A stretch of 64,000 bases of DNA from Modestobacter italicus (GTDB lineage Bacteria > Actinomycetota > Actinomycetes > Mycobacteriales > Geodermatophilaceae), in the NCBI RefSeq assembly GCF_019799965.1, contig NZ_JABGCJ010000002.1:186001-250000 (forward strand), in the 5' to 3' direction. Below are positions 35,005 to 45,729 of this stretch, piece after piece. Made by a program: the position numbers and the translations under genes. Below the pieces are notes generated by a model. The model searched no databases, was not told where the DNA came from, and saw only the letters and a program-made list of their open reading frames with translations. Numbering within the stretch: position 1 is the first letter of the stretch; every line of letters starts with the position of its first letter.

Positions 35005-36239
35005 CTCTCGTACGACCGGTCCGACAGCACGGTCCGCAGTCGGTCCATCGCGTCCCAGACGTCGACGAACCGGGTGTAGAGCGGTGCCGGGCCCAGTCGC
35101 AGCCGGTCGGGCGTGCGGAAGTCGGGGACGACGCCACGGGCGATCAGCGCCTGGGTCAGCTGCCACGCCGCCGGGTGGGCCAGGCTCACGTGGGCGCCGC
35201 GGCGGGCGGCGTCCCGGGGGCTGGCGACGGTGACGCCGTGCTCGGCCAGCCAGGCGTCGGCCAGCTCGACCACCAGGCCGGTGAGCGCCTGCGCCTTGGC
35301 GGCGATCCGCTCGATCCCGGCCTCCGCGGTCAGCCGCACGCCGACCTCGACCGCGGCCATGGCCAGCACCGGGGGGGTCCCGACGGCGAACCGGTCGACG
35401 CCCTCGGCCGGCTCGTAGGCCGGACCCATGGCGAACTGGTCGCGCTGGCCGAACCACCCCCAAATCGGCTGGCGCAGCTGCTCCTGCAGTTCCCGGCGCA
35501 CGTACAGGAACGCCGGTGCGCCCGGACCGCCGTTGAGGTGCTTGTAGGTGCAGCCGACGGCGAGGTCGGCGCCGGCCGCGGTCAGCTCCGCCGGGACGGC
35601 GCCGGCCCCGTGGCTGAGGTCCCACACGACCAGCGCGCCTGCCTCCCGTGCCAGCCGGGTCACCTCGGCGACGTCGACCAGGGCGCCCGACCGGTAGGCC
35701 ACCTGGGACAGGACGACGACGGCCACCCGCTCGTCCAGCGCGGCGGAGAGCACCGCCGGGTCCAGCCCCTCGTCGATGTGCGCCTCGACCTCGCGGACGG
35801 TCAGCCCGCGGGAGTCGGCCACCCCCGCCACGATGTAGCGGTCGGTCGGGAAGTCGTCGGCACAGCAGACCAGCACGTCCCGGCCGGGCCGGGCGTCGAC
35901 GGCGGCGACGAGCAGCTTGTAGAGGTCGACGCTGGTGGTGTCGCTGATCAGCACCTCACCCGGCCGGGCCCCCAGGACGCCATCGGCCAGCACGTCGCCG
36001 ATCCGCCGGGACTGCTCCACCCAGTCCCGCCAGGAGCCGACCAGCCCGGCGCCCCACTCCTGCTCGACGACCCGGGCGACGGCGGCCGGGGTCTCCCGGG
36101 GCAGCCGGCCCAGCGAGTTGCCGTCCAGGTAGAGCAGCCGGTCGGGCCCGTCGTCGTCCGTGCCGGTGAAGCGGGTACGGAAGTCGGCCAGCGGGTCGGC
36201 GTCGTCGAGGGCGGCGGCCGCATCGCGGGAGAGGTCCAC
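34974..36239 (-). CDS. kynU: Kynureninase
   Basis: A 421-residue PLP enzyme that cleaves kynurenine to anthranilate and alanine. Evidence: LYLDGNSLGRLPRETPAAV (family opening), ISDTTSVDLYKLL, DLSHGAGAVP (PLP Asp/His region), and the Schiff-base Lys near residue 233 in CTYKHLNGGPGAPAFLYV. Length is normal. Neither tryptophan dioxygenase nor kynurenine formamidase is in the window; the divergent amidase could act in the same pathway only by speculation. Tail-to-tail overlap with the SCO6745 gene. Confidence 0.95.
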   Translation of the reverse strand: MDLSRDAAAALDDADPLADFRTRFTGTDDDGPDRLLYLDGNSLGRLPRETPAAVARVVEQEWGAGLVGSWRDWVEQSRRIGDVLADGVLGARPGEVLISDTTSVDLYKLLVAAVDARPGRDVLVCCADDFPTDRYIVAGVADSRGLTVREVEAHIDEGLDPAVLSAALDERVAVVVLSQVAYRSGALVDVAEVTRLAREAGALVVWDLSHGAGAVPAELTAAGADLAVGCTYKHLNGGPGAPAFLYVRRELQEQLRQPIWGWFGQRDQFAMGPAYEPAEGVDRFAVGTPPVLAMAAVEVGVRLTAEAGIERIAAKAQALTGLVVELADAWLAEHGVTVASPRDAARRGAHVSLAHPAAWQLTQALIARGVVPDFRTPDRLRLGPAPLYTRFVDVWDAMDRLRTVLSDRSYESYPVERARVT

Positions 36240-36381
36240 GGGGAGATCCTGCCTCGTGGGCGGTTATCACCTCGGGTCGAGCGTGCGCACCCCGGGACGG
36301 TGACACCGCTGCCTCGAGGTGATCACCACAGCGGCTGGTGCTCTGCTGCCTGGGAGGCAGCAGAGCACTAGCGTCCGGCGG
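36240..36381. promoter_or_regulatory. Divergent promoter region with paired dyads (kynU/amidase)
   Basis: Two inverted-repeat systems lie between the divergent kynU and amidase starts. ATCACCTCG (36266-36274) is matched by CGAGGTGAT (36315-36323), the latter inside the palindrome GGTGATCACC. A 14-bp perfect hairpin, GTGCTCTGCTGCCT (36338-36351) with its complement (36355-36368), ends 13 bases before the amidase GTG. These could be operators for a shared regulator or an RNA hairpin affecting amidase translation. Confidence 0.5.
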
Positions 36382-37812
36382 GTGACCTCTCCGACCGGCA
36401 CGCAGCTGCACGACCTGACCGCGCTGGAGCAGGCGGCCGCGGTCCGGGCCAGGGAGGTGAGCCCCACTGAGCTGGTCGAGCACTCCCTCGCCCGGATCGA
36501 GGCGCTGGACGCCGCCGTCGGCGCCTTCCTCACCGTGACCCCCGACCGCGCCCGGGCGCAGGCCGCGGCCGCCGACCGGGCGGTGCTCGACGGGGCCGAG
36601 CTGCCCCCGCTGCACGGCGTGCCCACCGCGATCAAGGACCTGGCGAACACCGCCGGGGTGCGCACCACCTTCGGGTCGACCGTGCTGGCCGACTTCGTCC
36701 CGGCCGTGGACGACGCCGTGGTCACCGCCCTCGCCGCGGCCGGCACGATCAGCCTGGGCAAGACGAACACCCCCGAGTTCGGCTTCCCCTGCTACACCGA
36801 CAACCAGCTGGCCGGCCCGGCCCGCTGCCCCTGGGACACCACACTGCTGGCCGGTGGTTCCAGCGGCGGGGCGGCGGCCGCGGTCGCCGCCGGGCTGCTG
36901 CCCTTCGCACACGGCTCGGACGGCGGCGGCTCGATCCGCATCCCGGCCGGCATCAACGGGCTGTTCGGGATCAAGCCCAGCCGGGGCCGGGTGAGCAACG
37001 CGCCGCTGGGCAGCGAGACGACCGGCCTGGGCGTGCAGGGCCCGCTGGCCCGGACGGTGCGGGACGCCGCGGCGATGCTGGACGCGATGGCCGGTCCGGT
37101 CGTGGGCGACCCGTACTGGGCGCCGCCCCTTCCGGCCGGGGAGACGTTCCTCGGTCACGCCGACCGGGCACCGGGCCGGCTGCGGATCGGCCGCTACCTG
37201 GACTCCGGCATGCCCGGCGCCGACCTGGACCCGGAGGTGCGGGCCGCCTTCGAGGACGCCTCCCGCCTGCTGTCCGACCTCGGCCACGAGGTCGAGGACC
37301 TGCCGGCCTCCCCGCTGACCCCGGAGGTCTTCCCCGCCTTCGAGGTGGTCTGGGCGCTGTCGGCGACGACCCTGCCGGTCCCGGCCGGGCGGCTGCACGA
37401 GCTGCGCCCGCTCACCCGGTTCCTCCGCGACCGGGGCCTGGCGCTGTCGGCCCAGGACGCGATGGAGGCGATGTTCCGGCTGCGGGTCTTCTCCCGGCGC
37501 TTCGTCCAGGCGACCAGTCACCTCGACGTGCTGCTCGCCCCGGTCTGCACCATGCCGCCCCGGCCGGTGGGCTGGTTCGGGGACGACGGGGCGGAGGACT
37601 TCGAGCGGCAGAAGCGCTACGCCGCGTTCCCGGCCGTCTACAACGTCACCGGCCAGCCGGCGGTCAGCGTGCCGCTGTGGTGGACGGCGGGCGGCCTGCC
37701 GGTCGGCACGATGCTGGTGGGCCGGCCGGCCGACGAGGCGACGCTGATCGCGCTGTCGGCCCAGCTGGAGGAGGCCCGGCCCTGGGCGCACCGACACCCC
37801 GCGCTGTGGTGA
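36382..37812 (+). CDS. Amidase signature family amidase
   Basis: A 476-residue amidase signature enzyme with the Ser-cisSer-Lys triad: Lys in PTAIKDLANTAG (near residue 83), the cis-Ser in LLAGGSSGGAAAAVA (near 160) and the nucleophile Ser in GSDGGGSIRIPAGINGLFG (near 185). It hydrolyses amides; the substrate is unknown. The start is GTG at 36382; the upstream ATG at 36319 would place 21 extra residues through the hairpin. It is divergent from kynU. Confidence 0.92.
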   Translation: MTSPTGTQLHDLTALEQAAAVRAREVSPTELVEHSLARIEALDAAVGAFLTVTPDRARAQAAAADRAVLDGAELPPLHGVPTAIKDLANTAGVRTTFGSTVLADFVPAVDDAVVTALAAAGTISLGKTNTPEFGFPCYTDNQLAGPARCPWDTTLLAGGSSGGAAAAVAAGLLPFAHGSDGGGSIRIPAGINGLFGIKPSRGRVSNAPLGSETTGLGVQGPLARTVRDAAAMLDAMAGPVVGDPYWAPPLPAGETFLGHADRAPGRLRIGRYLDSGMPGADLDPEVRAAFEDASRLLSDLGHEVEDLPASPLTPEVFPAFEVVWALSATTLPVPAGRLHELRPLTRFLRDRGLALSAQDAMEAMFRLRVFSRRFVQATSHLDVLLAPVCTMPPRPVGWFGDDGAEDFERQKRYAAFPAVYNVTGQPAVSVPLWWTAGGLPVGTMLVGRPADEATLIALSAQLEEARPWAHRHPALW

Positions 37813-37857
37813 CCGTCCTGCCGGGCCAGTGACCGGGGCTCCCGGTAGATTGCGGCC

Positions 37858-38196
37858 ATGCCCGTGATCGAGACCGTGCTCATCTACGGCGTCATCCCGC
37901 TGGTGGTGGTCCTGCTGTTCGCGGTGGCGACGTTGATCCCCGGCCGCGGCAAGGACCGGACGCAGTACCGCCCCGGCCAGCCGTGGCAGCACGCAGCCGT
38001 CTGGTACGAGCCGCACCCCGACGTCCCCGGCGTGGTCGGTGGCCACGACGACGACCACGGGGCCACCGGGCACGCCGCTCCGGGGCTCGGCGCCACCGCC
38101 TCGGCGCTGGCGATCGGCCAGCAGCCGCACGGCGCCGACCACGGCCACGAGGCCGTTCGGCGGACCGCCGCCGGCGGCGCCCGCGGGACCTGGTGA
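37858..38196 (+). CDS. Small membrane protein, candidate cytochrome aa3 oxidase subunit CtaJ
   Basis: A 112-residue protein with one N-terminal membrane helix (about 4-27, IETVLIYGVIPLVVVLLFAV), then YRPGQPWQHAAVWYEPHP and a His-rich tail. A helix followed by a YRPGxPWxxxPVW-like segment, directly before a DUF5130 gene, resembles the actinobacterial CtaJ family, a small accessory subunit of the aa3 oxidase in the respiratory supercomplex. The assignment rests on recall of this pattern and the gene pairing; the extended His-rich tail is unusual. The DUF5130 gene begins 7 bases after its stop. Confidence 0.6.
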   Translation: MPVIETVLIYGVIPLVVVLLFAVATLIPGRGKDRTQYRPGQPWQHAAVWYEPHPDVPGVVGGHDDDHGATGHAAPGLGATASALAIGQQPHGADHGHEAVRRTAAGGARGTW

Positions 38197-38203
38197 CCGG
38201 ACG

Positions 38204-38749
38204 ATGAGCACCTCCGCCGCCCAGCACCCGCCTTCCTCCGGAGACACGCCCCCGATGACCCAGCAGCTCAGCCGGCAGCCGGCCGCCGACCAGCACGGAC
38301 CCAGCGCGACGCGGGAGACCGGCAACAGCTCGGTCATGGAGCCCGGTGCCGGGCCGTTCAGCTACCGGGACCTCGCCCGGCTCGACGAGGCGCTGACCAT
38401 GTCCGCCCGGGAGACCGGGCTGCGGTTCACCCTCTACCTGGGCGAGCTGGGCACCGACACCCGGGCGACCGCCGAGGACCTGCACAGTCGGTCCGGTGGT
38501 GACACCGCCAACAGCGTGCTGGTCGCCCTGTCGCCCGGTCAGCGGGTGCTGGAGATCGTCACCGGGGCGGCCGCCGCCCGCCGGCTGCCCGACCGGGCCT
38601 GCGCGCTCGCCGTCCTGTCGATGACGAGTCGGCTCGGGTCCGGCGACCTCGTCGGCGCGATCATCAACGGCCTGCGGCAGATGTCCGACGCCGCCGGCCA
38701 CCCGAGCCGCCTGGGCGACCAGGCACCCCGGGGCGCCTCCGGTCGCTGA
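38204..38749 (+). CDS. DUF5130 family protein
   Basis: A 181-residue protein with a disordered N-terminus (about 1-48) and a TPM-like DUF5130 domain: FSYRDLARLDEALTMSARETGLRFTLYLGEL, then NSVLVALSPGQRVLEIVTGAAAARRLPDRACALAVLSMTSRLGSGDLVGAIINGL. No membrane segment or signal peptide is present. The family is actinobacterial and of unknown function; its pairing with the small membrane gene upstream is the main clue. ATGs at 38255 and 38336 are alternative starts; 38204 keeps the pair tightly spaced. Confidence 0.8.
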   Translation: MSTSAAQHPPSSGDTPPMTQQLSRQPAADQHGPSATRETGNSSVMEPGAGPFSYRDLARLDEALTMSARETGLRFTLYLGELGTDTRATAEDLHSRSGGDTANSVLVALSPGQRVLEIVTGAAAARRLPDRACALAVLSMTSRLGSGDLVGAIINGLRQMSDAAGHPSRLGDQAPRGASGR

Positions 38750-38758
38750 GGCCGCGAT

Positions 38759-38799
38759 CGACGAGGCCCCGTCCCCGAGCAGGGGACGGGGCCTCGTCG
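38759..38799. terminator. Strong terminator hairpin after the DUF5130 gene
   Basis: Perfect 18-bp arms at 38759-38776 (CGACGAGGCCCCGTCCCC) and 38782-38799 with the loop GAGCA, 9 bases past the DUF5130 stop and followed by GTTCTC. It faces the convergent pepN gene. Confidence 0.85.
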
Positions 38800-38808
38800 C
38801 GTTCTCGG

Positions 38809-38850
38809 CCCTGCCCCACCGTCGACCCGCGGGTCGGCGGTGGGGCAGGG
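38809..38850 (-). terminator. Second terminator hairpin, for pepN
   Basis: Arms CCCTGCCCCACCG (38809-38821) and CGGTGGGGCAGGG (38838-38850), with an inner GACCCGCGGGTC palindrome. It lies 9 bases past the pepN stop on the minus strand, back to back with the previous hairpin. Confidence 0.75.
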
Positions 38851-38859
38851 GCGCCGTGC

Positions 38860-41409
<2,550 letters not shown>

Positions 41410-41566
41410 GCCCCGGAGCCTCCCATGCGGGGCCGACGGTCTCTCCTGGTGTGGTCGCGGCGAGCTCCGGGAACAGGGCGGGTGCGGCTTGCCTTGCAGG
41501 CCCCAGACGACCGGTCGCCGCTCGTCCGAGCGCCCGGAAGCACCGACGACAGACCGAGGAGCACCC

Positions 41567-42232
41567 ATGACCGAGGCAGTGCAGAGCGCCCCCGTGAAGG
41601 CCCGTGTCGACTTCTGGTTCGACCCGCTGTGCCCGTGGGCCTGGCTGACCAGCCGCTGGGTGCTCGAGGCGGCGAAGGTCCGTGACATCGACCTGCACTG
41701 GCACGTGATGTCGCTGTCGGTGCTCAACCGCGGGCGCGACCTGTCGCCGGAGTACCAGGACATGATGGCCAAGGCGATCGGCCCGGTGCGGGTCGCGGTC
41801 GCCGCCGCGCAGCAGCACGGCGACGGTGTGCTGGGTGACCTCTACACCGCCATGGGCACGCTGCGGCACCACGACGGGCTGGAGATCGAGGACGTCATCG
41901 CCCCGGCGCTCGAGCGCGTGGGCCTGCCGGCCGAGCTGGCCCAGGCAGCGTCCTCGACGGAGTACGACGAGGCCCTGGAGAAGAGCCACCACGAGGGCAT
42001 GGACCCGGTCGGCGACGACGTCGGCACCCCGGTCATGCACATCGACGGGGTCGCGTTCTTCGGTCCGGTGATCAGCAAGGTGCCCACCGGCGAGGACGCC
42101 GGCAAGGCCTTCGACGGCGCCGTCCTGCTGGCCAACCTGCCCGACTTCTGGGAGCTCAAGCGCACCCGCACCACCGGCCCGGACATGTCCTCGGTGCCGG
42201 CCGACGCCCTGGAGCTCACCGGCACCCGCTGA
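41567..42232 (+). CDS. DsbA-family protein, Rv2466c-like (mycothiol-dependent nitroreductase family) with CPWA site
   Basis: A 221-residue thioredoxin-fold protein with a helical insertion. It opens [18 protein letters not shown], equivalent to Rv2466c of M. tuberculosis, a mycothiol-dependent reductase whose active site I recall as CPWC. Here the pair is Cys22 and Ala25 (CPWA), so a two-cysteine disulfide mechanism is impossible and a monothiol mycothiol mechanism would be needed. Further conserved parts are [11 protein letters not shown] and [18 protein letters not shown] (the cis-Pro loop). The ATG has a GAGGAGC ribosome binding site. It is divergent from pepN. Confidence 0.9.
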   Translation: MTEAVQSAPVKARVDFWFDPLCPWAWLTSRWVLEAAKVRDIDLHWHVMSLSVLNRGRDLSPEYQDMMAKAIGPVRVAVAAAQQHGDGVLGDLYTAMGTLRHHDGLEIEDVIAPALERVGLPAELAQAASSTEYDEALEKSHHEGMDPVGDDVGTPVMHIDGVAFFGPVISKVPTGEDAGKAFDGAVLLANLPDFWELKRTRTTGPDMSSVPADALELTGTR

Positions 42233-42243
42233 CCCCTGGGCGG

Positions 42244-42315
42244 TGTTGGCCGACGTGGCCGTCGGGCGGTGGGTGACCGCCGGTCGGCACGGCCATGTCG
42301 GCCAACATGGCCGTG
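42244..42315. repeat. Overlapping inverted repeats with alternative pairings
   Basis: TGTTGGCCGACGTGGCCGT (42244-42262) pairs with 42289-42307 with one mismatch. The second arm also pairs with what follows: CACGGCCATG (42288-42297) with CATGGCCGTG (42306-42315). The two hairpins exclude each other. The element lies 12 bases after the DsbA-like stop and ends 16 bases before the SDR start, so it could be a terminator, an attenuator or a dispersed palindrome built from a TTGGCCGACRTGGCC unit. Confidence 0.55.
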
Positions 42316-42330
42316 CGGCATCCTGAGTCG

Positions 42331-43098
42331 ATGCCGCACCCCGTCCGCCAGCGGATCTTCATCACCGGCGCCAGCGCCGGCCTCGGCCAGGGCATGGCCC
42401 GCGAGTTCGCCGCCCGGGGCCGTGACCTGGTGCTGGTGGCCCGCCGGCTGGAGCGCCTGGCCGAGCTCCGGGACGAGCTGCAGAGCCGGCACCCGGGCAT
42501 CCGCGTCGTGATCGGCGAGCTGGACGTCGACGACCCCGAGGCCGTCGCGGCGACCGTGCCCGAGCTGGCCGGGGAACTGGGCGGCGTCGACCGGTTCATC
42601 GCCAACGCCGGCATCGGCAAGGGCGTGCCGGTCGGCACCGGCGGCGCCCGGCCCAACCGGCAGGTGCTCGTCACCAACGTGCTCGGCACCCACGCCTGCT
42701 GCGAGGCGGCCGTGCAGCTGTTCCGCGCCCAGGGGAGCGGGCACCTCGTGGTCATCTCCTCGGTCGCCGGGGTGCGGGGGATGGGCGGCACCCGGACGGC
42801 GTACGCCACCTCCAAGGCCGCCGACGCCGTGCTCGCCGAGGGGATCCGCGCCGACCTGCTGGGCGACCGCCGCACCCGCGGCATCCGGGTCAGCACCATC
42901 CACCCCGGCTTCATCGAGACCGACATCAACGTCGGCCGCCGTGGCCCGTTCACCGTCGACCTGCAGACCGGTGTGACCGCGCTGACGGCGGCGATCGAGC
43001 GGGAGCCAGTGCGCGCCTACGTGCCCGAGTGGCCGTGGCGGCCGATCGCCGGGCTGCTTCGCGTCCTCCCTCTCCCGGTGGTCCGCAAGCTCGCCTAG
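42331..43098 (+). CDS. Short-chain dehydrogenase/reductase
   Basis: A 255-residue classical SDR: TGASAGLGQGMA (NAD(P)-binding TGxxxGxG, near residue 12), NAGIG near 92, active Ser in VISSVAG and Tyr-Lys in AYATSKAAD. An Arg-rich basic region after strand 2 (VARRLERL) favours NADPH. The substrate is unknown. ATGs at 42295 and 42307 lie in the hairpin; 42331 (MPHPVRQRIF) is preferred. Its TAG stop is shared in reverse with the MBL gene (CTAG). Confidence 0.87.
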   Translation: MPHPVRQRIFITGASAGLGQGMAREFAARGRDLVLVARRLERLAELRDELQSRHPGIRVVIGELDVDDPEAVAATVPELAGELGGVDRFIANAGIGKGVPVGTGGARPNRQVLVTNVLGTHACCEAAVQLFRAQGSGHLVVISSVAGVRGMGGTRTAYATSKAADAVLAEGIRADLLGDRRTRGIRVSTIHPGFIETDINVGRRGPFTVDLQTGVTALTAAIEREPVRAYVPEWPWRPIAGLLRVLPLPVVRKLA

Positions 43099-43850
43099 AG
43101 GCGGGCTCGGGCGATCTCGCGGGTCCGGTCGTCGAACGGCGGGTCGGCCCCGGGGGCGGTGAGCCAGTGGGCCAGCCGGGCCAGCTCGTCGCGCTGGGCG
43201 GCCACGAAGGCCGCGTCCACCACGGCGCCGTGCCCGGGGACGACGGGCCCGCGCACCAGCTCGAGCAGCGCCGTGACCGTCTGCCCCCACTCCAGCGGGT
43301 AGGCGTCCTCCATCGCCGGGGGCGAACCCTCCTCGACCAGGTCACCGGCGAACAGGACGTCGTCCACGGCCACCACCAGGTCCGCGCCGGTGTGGCCGCG
43401 GCCCAGGTGGCGCAGCGTCACTGCCCGGCCACCGACGTCGAGCACGGCGACGTCGTCCACCAGGTGGTCGGGCGGGTCGATCGGTGCGGTGGCGACCAGC
43501 TCGGCCGCGGGGTCGCCGTCCTCCCGCAGGCCGGCGACCACCGAAGCGCGCTGCTGCTCACCGGTCGCCTCCAGCTCCTCGGCGCACCGGCGGTGGCCCC
43601 AGACGTCGGCCGGGCGGAACGCCGCGTTGCCGAAGCAGTGGTCGAAGTGGGCATGGGTGTTCACCACCGTCCAGGGGTGCGGGGTGACCGCCCGGACCGC
43701 CTCGGCCAGCGCCCGCCCCTCGCCCAGGTGCGAGCGGGTGTCGACCACCAGGCAGCCACCGTCGCCGACGACCAAGCCGCAGTTCAGGTCCAGCTCGCGG
43801 TGTCGGCGCACGAACACCCGGTCGCCGACCTCGCGCCACCCGGCGGTCAC
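43095..43850 (-). CDS. MBL fold metallo-hydrolase
   Basis: A 251-residue metallo-beta-lactamase fold protein with the metal motif NTHAHFDHCFGN (HxHxDH, near residue 78), a later His in LGRGHTGADLVV and Asp in VLFAGDLVEEG, and a terminal VPGHGAVV. This is the general hydrolase subgroup. The GTG start at 43850 overlaps the DUF429 stop (GTGA), so it is coupled as the second gene of a two-gene operon. The in-frame codon at 43904 lies within DUF429. Confidence 0.87.
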   Translation of the reverse strand: MTAGWREVGDRVFVRRHRELDLNCGLVVGDGGCLVVDTRSHLGEGRALAEAVRAVTPHPWTVVNTHAHFDHCFGNAAFRPADVWGHRRCAEELEATGEQQRASVVAGLREDGDPAAELVATAPIDPPDHLVDDVAVLDVGGRAVTLRHLGRGHTGADLVVAVDDVLFAGDLVEEGSPPAMEDAYPLEWGQTVTALLELVRGPVVPGHGAVVDAAFVAAQRDELARLAHWLTAPGADPPFDDRTREIARARL

Positions 43851-44524
43851 CAGCTGATCCGCATCGGCCGGCCGCGGGAGTCCGTCGTCCCGTCGCCCAC
43901 GCACTCGGCGGTGCCCTCCGCCAGGCGCCGGGCCGACCAGGCGGCGGCGCAGGCGTCGAGCGCGTCGACCACCGGGACGCCGGCCGGTGCCCCGGCGAGC
44001 GCCTCCTCGACGTCCATCACCGCGCGCAGGGCCCGCAGCCGCTGCACGGTGCCGCGGGCGGTGCCCTTCCGGTCGGTGACCCCGCCGATGCCCAGCCGGA
44101 ACGCCAGCTCGGGGTGCACCTCGACCACCCGGTCGGTCGGCGGGTCACCGAGGACGTCGTCCAGGGCGCGGATCGAGCGCACCAGCATGAAGGCCTGGGC
44201 CGACGGTGCGCGCGGTGGGACGGTGGCCGCCCGCGAGATCGCGCGGGCCTCGGCGTAGTCGTCCGTGGTCAGCACCGCCCGCACCGGCGCGGGGAAGACC
44301 GAGCTGGCCGCACCGCTGGGCCGCAGCAGCCCCGCCGCCGCCACGTCGCAGGCCCGGACGCCGTCCTCGGACAGCCCGATCGGCATGTCGACGGCCACGA
44401 CGTCGACGTCGGGGACGGCGAGCAGCTCCGCCGCGGCGTCGAGCACCCGCAGCTGGACCGTGCGGCCCTCCAGCAGCGCGGTGACCCACCTGCCGCGCCA
44501 CCCGTCGACCCCCAGCACCGCCAC
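43847..44524 (-). CDS. DUF429 domain protein
   Basis: A 225-residue protein of the DUF429 family, thought to adopt an RNase H-like fold: LGVDGWRGRWVTALL at the N-terminus (first acidic residue), VDVVAVDMPIGLSEDG (second), VVEVHPELAFRLG and VVDALDACAAAWSARRL (third). The acidic residues match a possible nuclease active site, though activity is not established for the family. It starts with GTG at 44524, 52 bases from the divergent rpiB. Confidence 0.85.
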   Translation of the reverse strand: MAVLGVDGWRGRWVTALLEGRTVQLRVLDAAAELLAVPDVDVVAVDMPIGLSEDGVRACDVAAAGLLRPSGAASSVFPAPVRAVLTTDDYAEARAISRAATVPPRAPSAQAFMLVRSIRALDDVLGDPPTDRVVEVHPELAFRLGIGGVTDRKGTARGTVQRLRALRAVMDVEEALAGAPAGVPVVDALDACAAAWSARRLAEGTAECVGDGTTDSRGRPMRISW

Positions 44525-44576
44525 ACGGCCAGCCTGCCAGCAACCGGCGGGATCGAGTCGGTGAGAAGATCGCCCC

Positions 44577-45062
44577 ATGCGCGTCTTCCTCGGTACCGAC
44601 CACGCCGGTCTCGAACTGAAGTCCCACCTGATGCAGGTGCTCGCCGACGAGGGCTTCGAGCCCGTCGACTGCGGCGCCTTCGACTACGACCCCCAGGACG
44701 ACTACCCGCCGTTCTGCTTCGAGGTGGGCGAGCGGGTGGTGACCGAGCCGGGCAGTCTGGGCATCGTCATCGGCGGCTCCGGCAACGGCGAGCAGATCGC
44801 GGCGAACAAGGTGCCCGGCGTGCGCGCCGCGCTGATCTGGAACGAGAGCACCGCGAAGCTGGCCCGTCAGCACAACGACGCCAACGTCGCCGCGGTGGGC
44901 AACCGGCAGCACAGCGTCGAGGAGGCCACCGCGCTGGTCCTGACCTACCTGCGCGAGCCGTTCAGCGGCGAGGAGCGGCACGCCCGTCGCATCGCCCTGC
45001 TCGCCGACTACGAGCGCGACCGGCACCGCCCGGCCGGCGGGCTGCCCACCCGCACCCCGTGA
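44577..45062 (+). CDS. rpiB: Ribose-5-phosphate isomerase B
   Basis: A 161-residue RpiB/LacAB family isomerase that interconverts ribose 5-phosphate and ribulose 5-phosphate. RVFLGTDHAGLELK (phosphate-binding opening), DYPPFCFEVGERV, IVIGGSGNGEQIAANKVPGVRAAL and HNDANVAAVGNRQ are all conserved. The family position of the active-site base, Cys or Glu in the GSGNGE segment, is Glu as in mycobacterial RpiB. The next gene follows by 10 bases. Confidence 0.96.
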   Translation: MRVFLGTDHAGLELKSHLMQVLADEGFEPVDCGAFDYDPQDDYPPFCFEVGERVVTEPGSLGIVIGGSGNGEQIAANKVPGVRAALIWNESTAKLARQHNDANVAAVGNRQHSVEEATALVLTYLREPFSGEERHARRIALLADYERDRHRPAGGLPTRTP

Positions 45063-45072
45063 CGAGCGCCCG

Positions 45073-45663
45073 GTGACCGGGGACGACCTGCGCGTCGCTG
45101 GCCTCGCCGTCCAGGAGCTGCTGGCCCGGGTGCCCGACGGCGCCGCGGCGGTGCCGACCCTGGGCACCGACGTCATCGGCGTCGCCACGCACATCACCTC
45201 GTGCCTGACCTGGTACGCCAGCGACCTGGTGGCCGGCACCGACGAGGCCACGGCCTTCGACCTGGTGCGCCGGCCGGACGCCGAGCTGGCCGACGTCCTC
45301 ACCCAGCTGCGTGCCGCCACCGAGGTGCTGGCGCGGGTGGTCGACGCCGCCGGCCCGGACGAGCGGGGCTTCCACGACTGGGGGCTGGCCGACGCCTCGG
45401 GCTTCGCCGGGATGGGCTGCGCCGAGCTGCTGCTGCACGCCGGGGACGTGGCCACCGACCGCGGGCTGGACTGGACCCCGCCGTCCCGGGTCGGCGACGC
45501 CGTCCGAGCCCGGCTGTTCCCGTGGGCCCCGGCAGAGGCCGACCCGTGGACGGCGCTGCTGTGGGCCACCGGCCGGGGTGAGCTGCCCGGCCGCGAGCCG
45601 GTCACCTCCTGGCGCTGGCACTGCGCCCCGCTGTCGGAGTGGGACGGCACCCAGCCCACCTGA
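45073..45663 (+). CDS. DinB/maleylpyruvate isomerase N-terminal-like protein
   Basis: A 196-residue helical-bundle protein that resembles the mycothiol-dependent maleylpyruvate isomerase N-terminal/DinB-like superfamily: VIGVATHITSCLTWYASDLVAGT (the first metal-ligand His in THI) and GMGCAELLLHAGDVATDRG (the H-A-x-D region). Such proteins often use mycothiol. The substrate is unknown. It starts with GTG at 45073 directly after rpiB and is probably co-transcribed. Confidence 0.72.
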   Translation: MTGDDLRVAGLAVQELLARVPDGAAAVPTLGTDVIGVATHITSCLTWYASDLVAGTDEATAFDLVRRPDAELADVLTQLRAATEVLARVVDAAGPDERGFHDWGLADASGFAGMGCAELLLHAGDVATDRGLDWTPPSRVGDAVRARLFPWAPAEADPWTALLWATGRGELPGREPVTSWRWHCAPLSEWDGTQPT

Positions 45664-45729
45664 CGTGCTGGAACGGCCCCGCTGCAGGCTCCCGCCGAGC
45701 CTACGAGTGGTGGGGGCAGCTGGGTCCGC

